In this document: one piece after another, positions 32,441 through 42,588 of the stretch | Layout of the letters: each line of letters starts with the position of its first letter | How positions within the stretch are numbered: the stretch's first letter is position 1 | Origin: Lingula anatina | Lineage: Eukaryota; Brachiopoda; Lingulata; Lingulida; Lingulidae | Length of the DNA stretch: 42,588 nucleotides | Direction of reading: 5' to 3' | Assembly: GCF_001039355.2 (NCBI RefSeq) | Contig: NW_019775590.1 | Span: forward strand, 156,566 to 199,153 | The notes under the pieces: generated by a model | Database searches by the model: none | Told to the model about the DNA's origin: nothing | What the model saw: only the letters and a program-made list of their open reading frames with translations | Position numbers and translations under genes: made by a program

Positions 32441-32886
32441 GGCCACACTTTTTTATTTTTATGGATGACAGCCTCTGGGGACCCCAAAATCGGTGCCAGC
32501 CTATCGTATAATTGTAAAAGGGTGATATCTCCATGTCCAATATCAATGGCAAACCAATCCAAAACGACGGCCCCCGTTCTCTTTACGACTTTATTTGTCG
32601 TGTATTTTGAAATTAATGCTAGAGATGAATTTGACGGCAAAGCGGCCATATTTCCATGTGGTGATAATACGCATGCGCAGAAAGCTCATTTTCCGCACTC
32701 GGAACTACTCGGATGTCACCGCAGTTGACAATGACAGTATGGAGCTTGCGGAATTAGCCGAGGATTGCCGATTGCATTTTCCGGCAAATTCCTTGGGGGG
32801 GGGGGAATTTTTTTTTTTTTTTTGGAGAACGGACGAAAATCGGTGCGCGCGCAGGATGTCATCCATAAAAATAAAAAAGTGTGGCC
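32441..32886. mobile_element. 446 bp MITE, possibly PIF/Harbinger
   Basis: Terminal inverted repeats of about 33 bp, starting GGCCACACTTTTTTATTTTT and continuing TATGGATGACA. TAA is found directly outside both ends, fitting the 3 bp TWA target duplication of PIF/Harbinger elements. The inner part is more GC-rich and has a run of G and T (32797-32823). It has no transposase. A truncated second copy lies at 30401-30480. Confidence 0.7.
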
Positions 32887-33621
32887 TAATTACGTGATTC
32901 CGTGGGGAACTGTAACTTAGAAAACGGCATTATAACAGTTAAAAGCAGATAGTTATCAGGTTTTCCTTGCAAACATAGGACGCATACAGATTCACTGATG
33001 GGCATACTCCATATATGGCGTCATCACCCACTTGAAAGAGTGCAGAGATTTAATTGCTCTGTCCCTGCTGTGGCGGCGCACGGAAATCCACTGTCAAATG
33101 CGCGTCATACTTGCTAACTTCTGAATGCGCCCATAGACATGTTGCCCAGGTCAACATCTCTCCTATTCACACCGGAATACCCATACCGGTAGGCTCTTGG
33201 AAAGTATATGAATTTGAATTGCAAGAAAAATCTAAACTTCAATATTTTTTTTCTCACAGAGATTATTTACCACTGCTTGAAAGCGGGAGTCTGGTGCAAT
33301 GTTTGCCGTTTCCATTTAAAAGATCGCTTAAGACGTTAGTTCCTGGAAAGTAGCACCAATTATTTAAATGATGTTTTTTGTACAAACGCAATGGGAGGAA
33401 CAATGTATGGACATGAAAACAGAGACAAAAAATCACAGACAACGAACTTGAGTCACATGGCTCTCATTGTCATATGATTACTCATACCAGTTACGTTTAA
33501 TACAAGAGCGTTAAAACTGTTTTAAAATAAAACAACCAGTCGTTAGGAGTTTTAAGTGATGCACACTTTATACTATATGCATTATTTGTCTCAATCTGCT
33601 AGCTAGGAAAAGGCAGGTAGC

Positions 33622-33657
<36 letters not shown>

Positions 33658-33929
33658 TATGCAAGGGGTTACTATTAAATAAGTAAATGAATAAATAAAA
33701 TTGATGCCTAATTTTAGAGTTTGTCGTTTTCATTTAAAAGGCATTTTAAGACGTAAGAACCTTGAAACTAACACCGATTATTGCAATGATGGTCTTTGTA
33801 CCAGAGCAGTGGAAGGATCAACGTATTAACATTAAACCAGACGCAAATATCATAGACGTCTCTATCACGCAAATTAAAGAAATCCACGTTTTATCAAATT
33901 TCAATCGTGATAATGACTTTTGTACTAAG
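32887..33929 (-). repeat. Old, diverged flank units
   Basis: No gene is supported. GCGCCCATAGACATGTTGCC (about 33126) and the block from 33190 to 33360 (GAATTTGAATTGCAAG, GATTATTTACCACTGC, GAGTCTGGTGCAATGTTTGCC) are diverged U1-like sequence and pair with 39172-39430. A second piece, 33716-33850, repeats part of the same block (CATTTTAAGACGTAAG, GCAATGATGGTCTTTGTACC). An AAT tract lies at 33623-33656. Confidence 0.55.
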
Positions 33930-34332
33930 ACGACTGGAAGACTCTTTAATTGGTAAACTGAACTTCTTACAAGTTTAAGGCATAATGCAGTGATCTATGA
34001 AAAGGACTAAAATAGTACATGAAGAACAAATGAATTATTATTATTATTATTATTATTTTACACTGTCACCCAATGGTGTGGCGTTTTAAATCTCCTGAGA
34101 ATCCCTTACATATCCATGGTCGGTTCTTAATTTTGCAGACATATCTTTAATTCATTCATATCTTTCATTCAATATTTTAAGATCTCACTCATTTTGCACA
34201 CGATGTACTCAGGCAACCACAAGTTGAAGAAAGGGTGACCTGAATTAATCAAGGTTTGACGCTGCCATTTTTTATAGAGTGTATGGACTTTCACGTAGAT
34301 CTGCTGGGTGTAATGCAGAGACTCCGATGTTT

Positions 34333-34363
<31 letters not shown>

Positions 34364-34900
34364 TTTTTTATTACAAGGGCATTCTCAGGGAACTGTCACT
34401 ACGTAGTATACAGTCGAAAATGTTAATGACATTGTCGTCGTTACTTGGCAGTCGACACGGAATCCGCATGTGTGGGACTGGTGTATTGTGACAGAGAATC
34501 CCCATGATATAGAGTCCGCTTCCCATCCATTTGTACAAGTACGCCTCGCCCTTGATATTGGCCCACTTAGGTCAGACAAACCTTAAACAATATAACGACT
34601 CTGTGCCGACTGTCACGTGCCGACTGCAATAAAGCGACAAAATTAACGTTACGAATAAAACAATAGGCATATCTTTGATCATGAATTTTAAAACTTTAGT
34701 AAAGAAACTCTCCTTTGATATCGTGAAATGAACAATTATAAATTAAGGTTCGCATTTTCCAAAGCAGATAGAAAGCTGTTGAATATATATATATAACAGC
34801 CTTAAATGAAAGAACTCATGATATTACCACTGGAGGAAAACCCACACTTTAAAAGTCGGATGATATGTGAAATTCACTGGTAGTTAAAGTACAGTAATAG
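33930..34900 (-). repeat. U2 distal unit upstream of the vWA-8 3' end
   Basis: No gene. It is the same unit as 18691-19660 and 25484-26560. In place of the hammerhead-like hairpin loop there is a TTTA expansion at 34331-34372, which destroys the core on the minus strand (CTGAGAATGCCCTTGTAATAA then the expansion). CTGTCACGTGCCGACTGC (34607) corresponds to the CACGTGAC block. Confidence 0.65.
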
Positions 34901-34941
34901 CATATTTAAGACCGAAACACAGTTATAAGATATTTTAGTGT

Positions 34942-34947
34942 TTTATT
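34942..34947 (-). other. Poly(A) signal of vWA-8
   Basis: AATAAA on the minus strand, 268 bp beyond the stop. The spacing is like vWA-1 and vWA-5. Confidence 0.7.
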
Positions 34948-35214
34948 CAATATGCTCAATGTGTACTGGTGTACACTAAATTACATAGGGATAGAAGGAA
35001 GTTATACATGTGCAAATTTCTTGATTTACTGGTTTAATGGTCTCAAATTGAAGTGACAGAAATTGAACATGTTTCATTTCTATGTTTAACCCTGAATACA
35101 TAAATTCCTCAGTAAAGTCATAATTAATACATTCACAGCAGTAAAGTTCCAAGTATAGTAAGAATTAACGAAAACAAACGTAACACATCTGCAGCTGGGA
35201 TCCTGTCTGCATAT

Positions 35215-36404
35215 TTAGGGAACAGCCTGTGCGACGGGAAGTACTGGTTGTTGCACCGGTGACAGTATTGGATAATATATCAATGAGGCACGATAATAGG
35301 CCAAACAGGTGTGGTACCTCATAACGCATTTCACCCAACGACGGAGGCTCGGGATATACACCCAAGAGGCAATGTCGTTGATCACAGTCCAGTTGACATT
35401 GTCACCAACAGCCACGACGCAAATTATTATTCCTGAAATAATGACAAAGACGTGTATTTATACAGTAGAAAAAAAGAATAAAGAAAAAAAAAGTGTCTTC
35501 AGAATAATGATAAAAATAAAGGCCCTATTTATATATAATTGTTCCAACTTCCCCAATCTCATATGTTCATATGACCGCATTTGTTTAAACTCGACAGCCT
35601 ACAGGGTGTATCAAAAAAGTGAACACTTATAAAAATACCCAGAATGTTAAAAATTAAAAATTTTATTTCATATAACAAATGTAATGTAAATATAGGTTCG
35701 AAGGATAATTTTTTTTAATGCTGGGTATTTTCTAAGTGTTCACTTTTTTCATACCCCCTGTATATCCTTGACGTCTTGTATTAGTACATACCTTTCTTTT
35801 TCATAGCATCTGCCCTGGGCCTTGGGTCACCCCCATAATTATACTGCCCATCAGTCATTATCCAGACGAGGCGCTTGCCATAGTAACCAAGCTGACCATA
35901 ACACTTCAATAAAGCATTGTTTATATTCGTCACACCACCTGTAAATTAAATGGAGCTGTAACTGTTGGGACGAAAGCTTTCAGCTACGATTTCAGTTTAT
36001 TGTGTAGAAAGTGAACCTGCAGTTTTAAATTTTATCATTATGAATTATCTGCAAATATATGAGAATAACTATTAAGACTGCAGACTTGACTTAGCTGCTG
36101 AGACGCTGTATTAAAGTGACTGTCCCTAAACTTAAATATGTATCGGTCTTACCATTTTTCGCCACGGCGCCAATAGCATTGCGATTGGCAGTGTAGAACG
36201 AATGGGTCCCCAGGGCAAAGATAAGCTGTGCCCAGGTAGAGAAGCGTACCAGAGCAATCTTATGTTTTCCAGGGGCTATACTATTCGTTCCAGGAGTGTT
36301 GTTGATGATGGCAAGGATGTTCTGAAACAATATTTATTCAAAGGTAACCCAGTATTTTTTTCAAGTTGCACAACTGCCCAACGCCCCCCCCACCAAAAAA
36401 AAAA

Positions 36405-36438
<34 letters not shown>

Positions 36439-36925
36439 GACCTCTCTTGATGCCTGGCCCCATTTCTCAAAGCGATGCGTGCCATAAAATCGAGTTACAG
36501 TGAACTAATATACAAATCCTATTTCATGGTCGAATTGTCGACGGGCATGCGAAATTTATTTAAATCTCTTCTTTTCTAACATGCTTATTCGATATTATTT
36601 CGTTTCCTCATCTTATGTTTCCGGTGGGTGTTAAAAGAAAATAATAGCGGGAAAATCCACACAAAATAAGGTTATCGACCAAGAAGCAAACCAATTCGAT
36701 AATAAAATCAGTGCACATGTATTTTACCTTGGTCGATCCTTTGGAGCACGACCACTCAGAATCGCTAATGCTGCCGCTGCTGTCCAATGCAAAACAAACT
36801 TCCCAGTAGGGAGGAGCACCGCCCATCAGAGCTTGGATCACTTGGTAAGGTGTGAGAGCCTCAGCGCCCAGACCATTGAAGGCCATTCCAACAGCAACCA
36901 ACAGCACCAGCGCAGCTAACTTCAT
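35215..36925 (-). CDS. vWA-8, secreted single-vWA-domain protein
   Basis: Minus-strand exons 36728-36925, 36153-36321, 35792-35938 and 35215-35432 total 732 bp and encode 243 residues; phases 0, 1 and 1. The signal peptide is MKLAALVLLVAVGMAF. MIDAS residues are DSSGS, T in GGVTN and D in WIMTDG; IIICVVAVGDNVNWTVI follows. The tail is the long form, ending PVAQAVP. Exon 1 and exon 2 are almost the same as in vWA-1 (GSTK end, HSFYTANRNAIGAVAKN), and their introns 1 and 2 also match, so vWA-1 and vWA-8 are sister copies in opposite orientation at the two ends of the cluster. The exon 4 tail (LSPVQQPVLPV) is closer to that legible in vWA-6 and vWA-7, a possible trace of gene conversion. Intron 3 carries a 159 bp MITE. 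No frame break is visible. Confidence 0.88.
35602..35760. mobile_element. 159 bp mariner-type MITE
   Basis: Inverted ends start CAGGGTGTATCAAAAAAGTG on the left and CAGGGGGTATGAAAAAAGTG (complement) on the right, about 40 bp each. TA flanks both ends. The empty site is seen in paralogs, for example GACAGCCTATATCCTTGATG at 20346, where the TA is single. This fixes the target duplication exactly. It lies in intron 3 of vWA-8. Confidence 0.88.
36392..36438. repeat. Poly(A) and (TC)n tract in intron 1 of vWA-8
   Basis: A run of C, then A (36395-36410), then TC repeats to 36438. It lies where vWA-1 carries its TA run and Tc1 element. Confidence 0.85.
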
Positions 36926-37014
36926 CTTCAGTGACGGCAGGAACTTGGTCCACGTGGAGATGATAGAAGAGAGCTAGCTTGGTTCTGCCACAGAGAGATG
37001 GAAATCCAAACAGA

Positions 37015-37085
37015 TATTTATACAGAACACTGACTTGCACTAACTGGGACAAATTGCAGTCAAAATGATTTATTTCCGCGTATTG
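37015..37085 (-). promoter_or_regulatory. Core promoter of vWA-8
   Basis: TATAAATA on the minus strand at 37015-37022, 90 bp before the ATG. GCAATTTGTCCCAGTTAGTG and ATTGGCCAATACGCGG lie upstream, the latter with the CCAAT block changed to a double, overlapping form. Confidence 0.75.
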
Positions 37086-37514
37086 GCCAATCACTCTTTT
37101 GGGAACCACATGATAACAGTTTGTACACGACAATGATCAGGTACTCATAAGACATTAATAAATTGTGGAGGTAAATATAGCTTTTTTGATACTTGTCACA
37201 CAGATTCGTGGAAAGAATGCGAATATGAGTTGGAATTGGGTAATTTACTTTACAAAGGTGCTGCATAATCAGAAGATTATTTACCATTGCGTGAAACGAG
37301 GACCTGGTGGAATGTTTGCTCCCCCATTAAAAAAACATTAATACGTTAATACCTGGAAGGATACATAAATAGGTGAACAATGAAATTCTCAACATAAAGG
37401 CATGAGGAAAGAGCACCTTGTCACTATAAAAAAGTCTTCAACACGCAAATTCGAAAAAGTAGTCTTTTTTAAAAAAACTTTCATGAAAATATCACTTGCA
37501 ACGGTTTTTGATGT

Positions 37515-37561
<47 letters not shown>

Positions 37562-38110
37562 TTTACACAAAGGCACTCAATACTGTGAAGTTAAAAATAG
37601 GAAGCCTTCGACCATCTTTTTACTTTCTCAATCTTATTAAGTGTGCACACGAAGCAATCAGTTAAGCACACGTTGTCCTTACAGTGTTTTGAATAAAACA
37701 TAAACATGTGTCAGAAAATAGCTGCTATTGAAAGAATGTATACATATCATTGCATACATAAACAATAAATTATTATGTCGTTTTCTTAAACAATAAACAA
37801 CAAACGACATCCCTTTATATCTTTCTCAGGCCCTGGATGTGCATATGAAAACACATATTTTTGTGAATTTCTAATACTAAAGCATTGCCTCAGTATTCCC
37901 GTCCACAGGGCACAGTAATTTTCACATGTTTTGTAAAATCATAATGGAAAGTGTAAATGATTGTGCTAGGTGAAGGCTTACACATTATATTAAATTCCAT
38001 TGAGAAACGCTATACCCCAAAGGGGTTAGAACATGTATAAGAATGAATGCTGCAATTCCTCGTGCCATAAGTGTTGGCCTCTAACGTTTATCAGTGAAAG
38101 AGAAGGAATT
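37086..38110 (-). repeat. U1 flank of vWA-8
   Basis: No gene. It carries the full set of U1 landmarks: GGTACTCATAAGACATTAAT (37140), GCATAATCAGAAGATTATTT (37262), the ATT tract (37517-37561), GTGCACACGAAGC (37642) and GTGCTAGGTGAAGG (37963). It is slightly shorter than in vWA-4 because the AAAT site is contracted. Confidence 0.7.
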
Positions 38111-38339
38111 TGGTGGTAAATATATTTGCATCACAAATAAATCCACAAAAATGATAAAATAATTCCAACCATTTTAAACAACCTTTACAATAAACTGATC
38201 TTTGTAATCAGTTCCCAATGTTGCTTCAATATAAACAGTAGATGACAGTAAATATAATAAAATGGTATCACCTTTACCTTTCCATTGAATGAAGTAAAAT
38301 AAAGTTGGATTCTAGACGATTTTAAACCCCATTAGATCA

Positions 38340-38640
38340 GGTCTTTATGCATCAATCAGGCCTGGTTTTAATCAAGGCTGTGTATAGCGCTATCATAGGG
38401 ATGACACTATACACATGGCACACATCTCTTATAATCTGGATAGTTATATCCTTGTATAAAATTCTGTTTTATTCACAGAGGCTGGATAAGCACCATTATA
38501 GTGGACAAGTGGATAAGGAGTGTATCCAATATCTTCAGAGGATAGCAGCCATTTTAACCACTGGATAGCGCTATCCGGTCCTGATGAAACTGGATCCTTG
38601 ACTTCAGGGATTTCTAGTGAACCCTGCTTCAGCCTCATTT
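38340..38640. repeat. Possible interspersed repeat with GGATAGCGCTATCC
   Basis: The segment has no match in the other intergenic regions. It contains the perfect palindrome GGATAGCGCTATCC near 38564 and a second TATAGCGCTAT near 38384 in a shared context of GGATA words. Short frames on both strands overlap it and I do not treat them as genes. It is probably an inserted non-coding element; its ends are not clear. Confidence 0.4.
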
Positions 38641-38929
38641 ATCATATTTTATGATTGAACTAGTGAAATCGCAGCAAATAAGCTTTCACTTTAAAGGTAT
38701 ATTTGCACTGATTTTAGAAATTAAACAAACTATGGTAGCCTAACTAGAAGTTTTTGAGTCCCTATGTAATTCAACCAACTATTATATTAGTATTCGTCCT
38801 TCCTCCCATTTTATCCAGTAAGATACTTTGCTTCAAAGCCTCCAAACCAGCTTCCTTTCCCCTCAGAAATGCTCGTTGCTATGGTTGCTGGCAAAACATC
38901 ATTTTTGGCTAATTTTGTAAAATCATCAG

Positions 38930-39910
38930 AGCTGAGAACATTGCAATTGGCGGATTTCATGATTTCAATTCCAAAATATAATATCACTTGCCAAAAAATG
39001 ACTGGCGTTTTTTTATGAGACGCGATCAGCTGTCTTTAATTGGCTCATTTTCCGTATTCTGAACAAAACAGCCCTGAAATGAAGATAAATGTTTCACAGG
39101 TATTCAATTCAGCAGCAAAATGGAGAAATCCACTGTCAGATCCCCCCTCCCCATATTTGATAACTGGTTCTAAATGCGCCCATAGACATGTTGCCGAGGA
39201 CAACAACCCTCCTATTCACATTTGAATAACCACAGGTTCTTGGAAAATATGCGAATTTGAATTGTAAGAGAATTCTTAACTTTTAACATGTGTTTCACAC
39301 AGAGATTATTTACCACTGCGTGAAACGGGAGCTTGGTACAATATTTACCGTTTCCATTTAAAATACATTTTAAGACATTAGTTCTGGGAAAGAAACACCA
39401 ATTATTGCAATGATGGTCTTTGTACCAGGGCTGTGGAAGGAACAACGTATTATAATTTAAACAGAGACAAAAATTATAGTAGTCTCTGCCACCAACAAGA
39501 AGGAAATCAACGTTTTATCAGCTTTCCGTCGTGATGATGACGTTTGGAAACATTTTGTTTTTGATTCCTAAGGATTTACTATGACGTTTGGAAGACTCTT
39601 TTATTGGTTAACTGAACTTCTTACACGTTTATCCTTAATTACTATTGCTCAAAACAGATATAATCCAGAGATCTGTTACAAGGACGAAATTGTTGTATGT
39701 AAAAACGGATGTATTATTATTATTATCAATACTATTATCATCATTATACGCTGTCACCCAGTGCTGTGGTGTTTCTCCCGAGAAATCGTAACATCTCCAT
39801 GGTCGGTTCTTAATTTTGCAGGCATATCTTTAATTCATCCTTAATTGCACTCATTTTGCACACGCTGCACTCAGGTAAGCACACGTTGATGAAACGGTGT
39901 CCTGAATTGA
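38930..39910 (-). repeat. Old U3, U1 and U2 units
   Basis: No gene. 38940-39130 matches U3 (GGCGGATTTCATGATTTC, GAGACGCGATCAGCTGTC). 39172-39480 matches the old flank at 33126-33420. 39585-39910 matches U2 (GGAAGACTCTTTTATTGG, CATCTCCATGGTCGGTTC, TTTTGCACACGCTGCACTCAGG). The order is the same as between 31.9 and 34.3 kb, so a multi-kilobase intergenic block was duplicated. Confidence 0.6.
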
Positions 39911-39926
39911 ACAAACACATTTACCT

Positions 39927-40388
39927 GGCATATATATTCAAGCCAACAGTAAATTGTCTCTCTTCCGTATACTTAACCAAAAGTGTGAAAGGGCAACTTA
40001 TGTTGATAAAATAACAAATTATGACACCTTGTCAACCCTTGCTAAACTACGTCTTAGTGACCATAAACTCCACATCGAAACTGGGCGGCACACCAGGCCA
40101 AAAACTGAAAGGTGCGACAGAATCTGTCGCTTGTGCACCCAAGGGGTAATTGAAGATGAATACCATTTTATATTCCAATGCCCAATGTACAAAACAGACC
40201 GAGTCACCTTTTTAAGTAAAACCTCAATCCTAAAAGCTGATCCCAGGTCACCAGACAGTCATTTATGCCATGTATTTAACAGTGCCAAAAAAGATACTCT
40301 AGTGTCCCTCTCCAACTTTATAATCAAATCATTCAAGAAAAGAAGTGAAGTAGTTGCTCTGCTTGGTAACTCTTATCATATCCCTTAA
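39927..40388 (+). mobile_element. LINE 3' fragment with zinc knuckle
   Basis: An open frame with no Met at its start runs from about 39906 to the stop at 40388. KLRLSDHKLHIETGRH is followed by CRLC and EDEYHFIFQCPMY, the C-terminal zinc knuckle pattern of LINE ORF2 proteins. It is 5' truncated; the junction with U2 sequence lies near 39920. The 3' UTR (AT-rich, to about 40800) has no gene. It is from a different LINE family than the fragments at 1-580 and 40860-41451, judging by sequence. Confidence 0.78.
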
Positions 40389-40859
40389 AATGTCAGTGTA
40401 TGGTCCCACTGTTGTGAGAAGTGACTCGGCAGTGGGACTGAACATGGCACAATATTTATATCTGTGTAACTTATTTACTTATCTGTCTTATGTAATTGCC
40501 ATTAGTCGTAATTATCCATGTCATCAAACTGGCTTTAAACAGCTATGTAACCTTGGTTTTAAGTTTAAACATATTCTTTTTGTGTACATGTTTATAGTAT
40601 GTTTATGGTAAATTTAAAATCACACCAATGTTTATCGCATTGCTTAGATAGAATATTTTATGAGTAATTTTACTGATACATATGTCCATTATATAAAGAT
40701 GGTAATGCACTAACTGTATTATATCGTCATTAGTATATCATATTAACAATTACAATTAACAATTGTTAATGTATATTATTAAGCCATTTTCCTACACAGT
40801 AAACATCATCTATATACTCAATTTTATGATATTTGATGAAAAAGGAAAATTAGACTGCA

Positions 40860-41451
40860 ACAACATTTACAATAAATAATGTAGTCATTGAATCAGTTAA
40901 AGAATACAATTGTCTGGGCTTAACCTTTAAAAATACAGGTTCAATAAAAAACAATAATTTATAGAAAAAGGCCCTAAAGACAACTTTTTCTCTTAAAGCA
41001 GCCCTTTCCTCAATCAAGATATCATCTCCCCCACTCAATTTGAAACTATATGACAAAATCATCAAGGCCATCGTACTGTATGGGTGTGAAGCATGGTCTG
41101 AAGAAATATTCAAGGAAAAACAATTTTAGTGACCACGACTTGGAAATTGAACGGGGTCGCTATACTGCTCCTAAAACCCATACTGAAAATGGTAAGTGCC
41201 CCCACTGTAATGAAATTGAAACCAAAAATTCATTTTTACGGAAATGTGAAGAACATAGTGACATAAATAGAAGGCTCATGATACCTTCTAATCAGAAAAC
41301 AGATCATGAAAAACTCGAGTGGCTGCTCAGTCTAAAAAGTGAAACATTTTTAAGAGCCTTACATATACGTTTAAATGAAATTTTGAAAAAAAATGATACA
41401 CTCGTCACTGGCAATATAGTAGCTGTTTTATCCTGTGCTACTTCCCAGTAA
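40860..41451 (+). mobile_element. Decayed LINE RT C-terminal fragment
   Basis: In one frame, VIESVKEYNCLGLTF, a stop, then LKLYDKIIKAIVLYGCEAW (41039-41095) gives the end of the RT domain. After a frame change the sequence continues SDHDLEIERGRYTAPK and CPHCNEIE...FLRKCEEH to a stop at 41449-41451. Several hundred bases normally found between these parts are missing, so it has an internal deletion. It is the same family as 1-580 and points the opposite way. AATAAA at about 41546 may be part of its 3' end. Confidence 0.8.
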
Positions 41452-42424
41452 TCATTTCATATGTATTTTGTATTTATATAGATGTTATAAAACTAGACGT
41501 AGATTAGAGAGCCTGTAAAATATAACTTGCACACATTTTATTGCTCAATAAAGCTTTCGGGTTGATATTTACTGCATATATAAAAAATCAGCTGAGAATG
41601 GCTACGAACCATAGGAGACAGCACATAGGAGTGACATCCACAAGATCGTTCTTCGTTCTCATATTTTGGCCTCTAACCGTGATCAATGTAACAACAATGA
41701 TTTGGCGGTAATATATGTAAATAAGCAATGACAAACCGCCCCGTTCCGTTGCAATCAGCAATGCGCAACTCAGTGGCTGAAAGGGTGGACGATAGAAGTA
41801 AGAGTCACGTCACGTTCGCCCCCATGTTGCAGCCGCGTGGCGTCACGTGACTATCTGGAGTCACATGTGGCTCTCATTGTCACCTAATTCTCTGCATATC
41901 CTCATTTGACTACTTATGTCAGCTACCTGTAATAAAATGTTTTAAAGACAGTCTCAGTGGGTTAGATTAATGTATAGAAGCAGGTTCTATGTAAAGCTTT
42001 GATCAGATTTGTGTTTTGTGAGATTGTTTATTATTATATTAATAAGTCTGGGTCACAAAAGTCCTGTTCAGACAACTAGAATAAAGAATTAGAAAACGAA
42101 AACTATTTATCATGATTTCGGAGCACAGCCAGAAGTACTTCCGGCTCAAGGTCACGACCTCGATTTTCCCACGCTTACGACCAATCACAGCAGGCTTCAG
42201 TCAGAATGAGATAGACGTCACGACTACACAGCGAAACTTGTCAGACATGTAAGTGCCGCCTGTCCATCTTTTCGGTACATGTACCGATCAAAAATAGACA
42301 ACGTAAAGCCCAAAACGCTCTTATACACGTAACCAACTTTGTATGAGCACAAATATTGTCATTTATTGTGAACAGGATAATATGATAATCAGACACACTT
42401 GAGACCTGTGAAGCGCATACTCAC
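41452..42424. other. Intergenic right flank
   Basis: No gene is identified. GTGGCGTCACGTGACTATC near 41838 has the CACGTGAC core seen in U2. From about 42110 the sequence becomes richer in GC and has ACTTCCGG, CCAATCAC and GACGTCAC words (ETS, CCAAT and CRE-like) and the palindrome CGGTACATGTACCG near 42274. This could be a promoter or intron of the gene at the right edge; it is not proven. Confidence 0.35.
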
Positions 42425-42588
42425 GTGTCGAGGAGTAGTTTCGCCATTGCCTCGTATGTGAGTCCTAACTCAGCTTTAAGTGTCCTCCACCGCCCCACCT
42501 CCCTCCCAACATACACAGTCTGAGTGCTTCTTCGTCTGTCTCTAATTTTCTTTCGTATCTTTCGAACTGGAGTGGCTATTTTCTTTCG
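42425..42588 (-). CDS. Partial exon of an unrecognised gene
   Basis: On the minus strand one frame is open from the window edge for 54 codons and ends at a good splice donor (GAC AC then GTGAGT). It reads RKKIATPVRKIRKKI, very basic, then VYVGREVGRWRTLKAELG and YEAMAKLLLD. The change from a Lys/Arg-rich stretch to an amphipathic helix and the intact donor speak for a real exon. Similar RW.xLKxELG...AxLLLD helices occur, to my recollection, in predicted nuclear proteins of invertebrates, but I cannot name the family. Its base composition is more GC-rich than the array. The rest of the gene would lie to the right and perhaps further left of 42424. Confidence 0.45.

Noticed and set aside
32410-32897. 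Short frames on both strands in the 32441 MITE
   Set aside because: They end with the element and show no recognised domain.
1-42588. tRNA or rRNA genes
   Set aside because: I saw no convincing A and B box pairs or rRNA-like segments, though a covariance search was not possible.

Overview
The window is nuclear DNA from an animal, most likely a marine invertebrate. The evidence is AT-rich sequence, GT-AG introns, TATA boxes, AATAAA signals, and Tc1, LINE and MITE debris with many trinucleotide microsatellites. I cannot fix the phylum from the sequence. The main content is a cluster of paralogous genes for small secreted proteins with a single von Willebrand factor A (vWA) domain. Each intact copy has four coding exons with intron phases 0, 1 and 1 and encodes about 230-245 residues. 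These comprise a signal peptide, a vWA domain with a MIDAS metal site (DxSxS in exon 1, Thr in exon 3, the Asp of WIMTDG in exon 3) and a short C-terminal tail. I call the copies vWA-1 to vWA-8 as local labels only.

Layout: a LINE 3' end on the minus strand (1-580); vWA-1 (+, 2030-5053), whose first intron carries a decayed Tc1 element; vWA-2 (+, 6570-8493); vWA-3 (-, 10511-12189), a frameshifted inverted copy of vWA-2; then minus-strand vWA-4 (14704-17276), vWA-5 (19980-22127), vWA-6 (exons 3-4 only, 23626-24112), vWA-7 (26951-28506, C-terminally truncated) and vWA-8 (35215-36925, closest to vWA-1). Two more LINE 3' ends on the plus strand follow (39.9-41.5 kb), then a short exon-like segment of an unrelated gene (42425-42588, minus). 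vWA-2 and vWA-3 form a tail-to-tail palindrome of about 3 kb per arm around a 0.47 kb spacer.

The spaces between genes are mostly repeated units that were duplicated together with the genes: a conserved TATA promoter, more than 1 kb of upstream flank (here U1), and distal units (U2, U3). U2 contains a hammerhead-ribozyme-like motif in several degenerate copies. Single N bases at 24477 and 30519 sit between near-identical sequences and look like contig joins, so part of the apparent copy number between 22.5 and 32.4 kb may be unmerged haplotypes.

The intact copies (1, 2, 4, 5, 8) share promoter, architecture and signal peptide, so they are probably co-expressed secreted proteins. Copies 3, 6 and 7 are decaying. 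The sequence does not show the biological role of the family.
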